Shown here: one piece after another, positions 4,944-6,104 of the stretch
Layout: every line of letters begins with the position of its first letter
Position numbering within the stretch: the first letter of the stretch is position 1
Assembly: GCA_948745425.1 (NCBI GenBank)
Contig: CAPZDM010000087.1
Span: 1-6,104 of the forward strand
DNA: 6,104 nt
Source of the DNA: an uncultured Clostridia bacterium
GTDB lineage: Bacteria > Bacillota > Clostridia > TANB77 > CAG-508
Reading direction: 5' to 3'
Notes under the pieces: model-generated
Databases searched by the model: none
Told to the model about the DNA's origin: nothing
What the model saw: the letters and a program-made list of their open reading frames with translations, nothing else
Made by a program: the position numbers and the translations under genes

Positions 4944-4971
4944 TAACAAAATAATATAATATATTTTGTTA
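4944..4971. repeat. 9-bp perfect inverted repeat
   Basis: TAACAAAAT (4944-4952) and ATTTTGTTA (4963-4971) flank a 10-nt AT spacer. It lies between the operon terminator and the small membrane-protein gene. It could be an operator or simply AT-rich symmetry. Confidence 0.3.
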
Positions 4972-5002
4972 ATTTATACAAAAAACAATAAAGAGTATAG
5001 AT

Positions 5003-5031
5003 TTGTTTATGAATTTGTAATATAATAATAT
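5003..5031 (+). promoter_or_regulatory. weak candidate promoter of the 55-aa gene
   Basis: TTGTTT (5003-5008), a 17-bp spacer and TAATAT (5026-5031). A perfect TATAAT at 5021-5026 has no good -35. Either would start transcription about 45 nt before ATG 5079. Confidence 0.3.
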
Positions 5032-5078
5032 TGTCGAAGTACGGATTTGGTTCTGATCTACCTTTGGGAGTTGATTTT

Positions 5079-5246
5079 ATGATAAAAATATACTCTATTT
5101 TATCAGCTCTAACATCCATAATTATCATCCTCACTAAACACTTTGGTCTTTATGAAAAAGTGAAACCGTACATTAAGTACATTGAATTGTGTGAGAGATG
5201 TGTGTTCGTAATAATCTCCTTGGTTACTTTATACAAGTGTATATAA
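5079..5246 (+). CDS. small 55-aa membrane protein
   Basis: I start it at ATG 5079 because GGGAG (5066-5070) lies 8 nt upstream. A TTG at 5031 would add 16 residues but has no ribosome site. The protein has a first TM at about residues 3-19 (YSILSALTSIIIILT), a short charged amphipathic stretch (EKVKPYIKYIELCER) and a second hydrophobic segment near the C-terminus (CVFVIISLVTLY). The size and two-hydrophobic-segment layout fit small phage or plasmid membrane proteins, including holin-like ones, but no diagnostic motif is present. It stands alone between the operon terminator and the structured block at 5310-5428. It is hypothetical but probably translated. Confidence 0.55.
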   Translation: MIKIYSILSALTSIIIILTKHFGLYEKVKPYIKYIELCERCVFVIISLVTLYKCI

Positions 5247-5309
5247 GTAACTGATACAAAGTAGGTTGTACAAAACACAGATAGACGTGTAAATTCACTC
5301 AGAGCCAAC

Positions 5310-5428
5310 TTCGAGTTCTGTTGAGTACATAAAATGAACCCCTGTCGCTGCAACGGCAGGGGTTTCCTCGTGGCTTACTACATTTGTGGTTCAAGCTAAT
5401 AAGGTTTATACAAGCAACAAACCCGAGG
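5310..5428. ncRNA. candidate structured RNA block
   Basis: This block is visibly richer in G and C than its flanks and strongly self-complementary. It contains an imperfect hairpin, ACTCA...TGAGT, with an inner AACT-TCG-AGTT (about 5316-5335). Next is a strong 11-bp hairpin (5337-5347 with 5354-5364). Then a possible three-way junction follows: outer stem CCTCG/CGAGG (5366-5370 with 5424-5428) enclosing GCTT/AAGC (5373-5376 with 5393-5396) and GGTTT/AAACC (5403-5407 with 5419-5423). I recognise no known RNA class, and the strand cannot be decided. Confidence 0.35.
5337..5364. terminator. 11-bp GC-rich hairpin, possible terminator of the 55-aa gene
   Basis: AACCCCTGTCG and CGGCAGGGGTT pair over 11 bp, with one G-U, around the loop CTGCAA. 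Only three T follow before CCTCG on the plus strand, so it is a weak terminator by tail but strong by stem. It lies 90 nt after the small membrane-protein stop codon. Confidence 0.45.
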
Positions 5429-5746
5429 AGAAGCTGATAATAACATCCACAATATTATTCTATCAAATAAACAATTTGTTTTCAATAAGCAAATTGCACA
5501 AATATAATATATTTATATTAGCGAGTTTGATATATTTATGTATATTGTATTAATGATAAGTGATATATTATAAGATTTATAGCTAATGCTTTTTAAAATA
5601 TTAAAAAGTTGCACAATTATTTTGGTTGAATATGCACAGTTTTTTAGCTTTGTGGATTTGAATGATTTTTATGCTGCAATATTGTTAAATATTTCAAAAT
5701 GTAATTTTGTCAATATAAATTGTAAATAAAATGGTAAATTTTATAA
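5429..5746. other. very AT-rich stretch without a supported gene
   Basis: I see no ORF with a ribosome site on either strand. The stretch contains a 10-bp hairpin with one G-U (5472-5481 with 5487-5496) and an 8-bp hairpin with loop AATA (5589-5596 with 5601-5608). TTGCACAA occurs twice, inside or just after these hairpins. It may be a decayed or regulatory region. Confidence 0.4.
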
Positions 5747-5902
5747 ATTAATACAATTATAACAAACATATTCGGGCACTCCCAAAAATTTTGTGTAAAA
5801 ACAAGACCAATCAACCAAAACACGGCTTGCAAGGCAAGAATAATTGTGGATTTCCTCTTAATTGAGCTGCTCTCGCAGGGTGAAACGGTATGCGCGCCGC
5901 AG
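5747..5902 (+). pseudogene. possible coding remnant truncated by the right IS
   Basis: A plus-strand frame open from 5747 reads about 52 residues, including NTACKARIIVDFLLIELLSQ, and runs into the IS end at 5903. There it continues as WIIVNKEDKKI and stops inside the IS (5936-5938). Base composition from about 5770 is clearly less AT-rich than upstream, which suggests DNA of another origin or formerly coding sequence. There is no ATG or ribosome site. A minus-strand frame over the same bases is also open and hydrophobic, so the strand is uncertain. I recognise no family. Confidence 0.3.
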
Positions 5903-6104
5903 TGGATCATAGTCAATAAAGAAGACAAGAAAATATAAAAAAAGTTACAAATCCTCAAAATCATCTGGAGATAAACCACCGTTATTGGAGTGAGGGCGAG
6001 TGGAATTGTAGAAGCCGAAGATATATTTGAAAAGACTGATTTTCAGTTGATCAAGAGATGAGTATGAACGACGGTTCGTTTCCTCTTTTTTCAAATATTT
6101 GAAA
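5903..6104 (-). mobile_element. 3' end of an IS3-family insertion sequence (right copy, inverted)
   Basis: The element begins with TGGATCATAGTC at 5903, which has the TG terminus of IS3-family ends, and extends past the window. It matches the left copy in inverse orientation over 183 bp. About 40 bp of AT-rich end sequence separate the tip from the transposase stop. This copy is open and normal to the edge, so it may be the functional one. Confidence 0.82.
5945..6104 (-). CDS. IS3-family transposase OrfB, C-terminal part (runs off the window)
   Basis: Fifty-two residues are visible to the stop at 5945-5947, and the frame is open to the right edge. The sequence starts FKYLKKEETNRRSY, then has LFKYIFGFYN, STRPHSNNGG and LSPDDFEDL. 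In IS3-family OrfB the catalytic Glu of the DDE site lies just upstream of the 'F..LK.E' stretch seen here (FKYLKKEE), so the active-site residues are outside the window. The final YN..RPH and SP.DFE motifs are typical. OrfB of this family is normally made by -1 frameshifting from OrfA; that part cannot be seen. About nine residues differ from the left copy over the shared 46. Confidence 0.85.
   Translation of the reverse strand, partial: FKYLKKEETNRRSYSSLDQLKISLFKYIFGFYNSTRPHSNNGGLSPDDFEDL

Noticed and set aside
4928..5134. Minus-strand ORF across the terminator flank
   Set aside because: It overlaps the inverted repeat and the 55-aa gene and has no ribosome site.
5150..5353. Minus-strand 67-codon ORF
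   Set aside because: It is antisense to the 55-aa gene and begins inside the 5337-5364 hairpin, with no start signals.
5381..5397. GGTTCAAGC resembling a tRNA T-arm
   Set aside because: No acceptor, D or anticodon stems can be drawn around it.
1..6104. CRISPR array
   Set aside because: No regularly spaced direct repeats are present. The repeats seen are inverted arms or the two IS copies.

Overview
The window is AT-rich, low-GC DNA. Strong Shine-Dalgarno sites (AAGGAGG, AGGAG, AAAGGAG), consensus-like sigma-A promoters with extended -10 boxes, and small CxxC zinc-ribbon proteins suggest a Clostridia-type Firmicute. No gene fixes the species. The region looks accessory: both edges are insertion-sequence ends, most interior genes are small and of unknown function, and several are broken.

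Edges. Positions 27-209 and 5903-6085 are inverted copies of the same 183 bp, about 92% identical by eye. Each holds the last codons of an IS3-family OrfB transposase and then an IS end in the TG...CA form typical of that family (CA at 208-209, TG at 5903-5904). Both transposase 3' ends face inward. Together they bound about 5.69 kb of unrelated DNA, a composite-transposon-like arrangement. The left copy is broken upstream. The right copy is open to the window edge.

Left interior (210-1900). A gene remnant runs into the left IS. Next comes a zinc-ribbon gene split by a -1 shift at an A8 run (463-914) behind a near-perfect promoter. Convergent with it is a 92-aa protein with a phage tape-measure-like segment (915-1193). 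Divergent from that is a second zinc-ribbon gene (1233-1897) with an in-frame TGA where a zinc-ligand Cys is expected and a -1 shift before its Cys-rich tail.

Middle (1900-4920). A stretch with no long gene holds a strong hairpin and a compact minus-strand unit: consensus promoter, good ribosome site and a 10-codon ORF. Then comes a minus-strand two-TM protein with a large, probably cytoplasmic, beta-rich C-terminus (2239-3339). Divergent from it is a plus-strand operon: a membrane-anchored protein (3644-4219), its soluble tandem paralogue (4236-4622) and a 52-aa zinc-ribbon protein (4710-4868), closed by an 18-bp stem terminator. Both sides of the divergent region carry the same 11-mer, TATGATATAAT, as an extended -10. 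This divergent locus is the best candidate for an undescribed functional system, but nothing in the sequence names its job.

Right interior (4920-5902). A 55-aa small membrane protein is followed by a locally GC-richer, heavily self-complementary block (5310-5428) that could be a structured RNA. After that come about 340 bp of very AT-rich DNA without a convincing gene, and a possible coding remnant that runs into the right IS.
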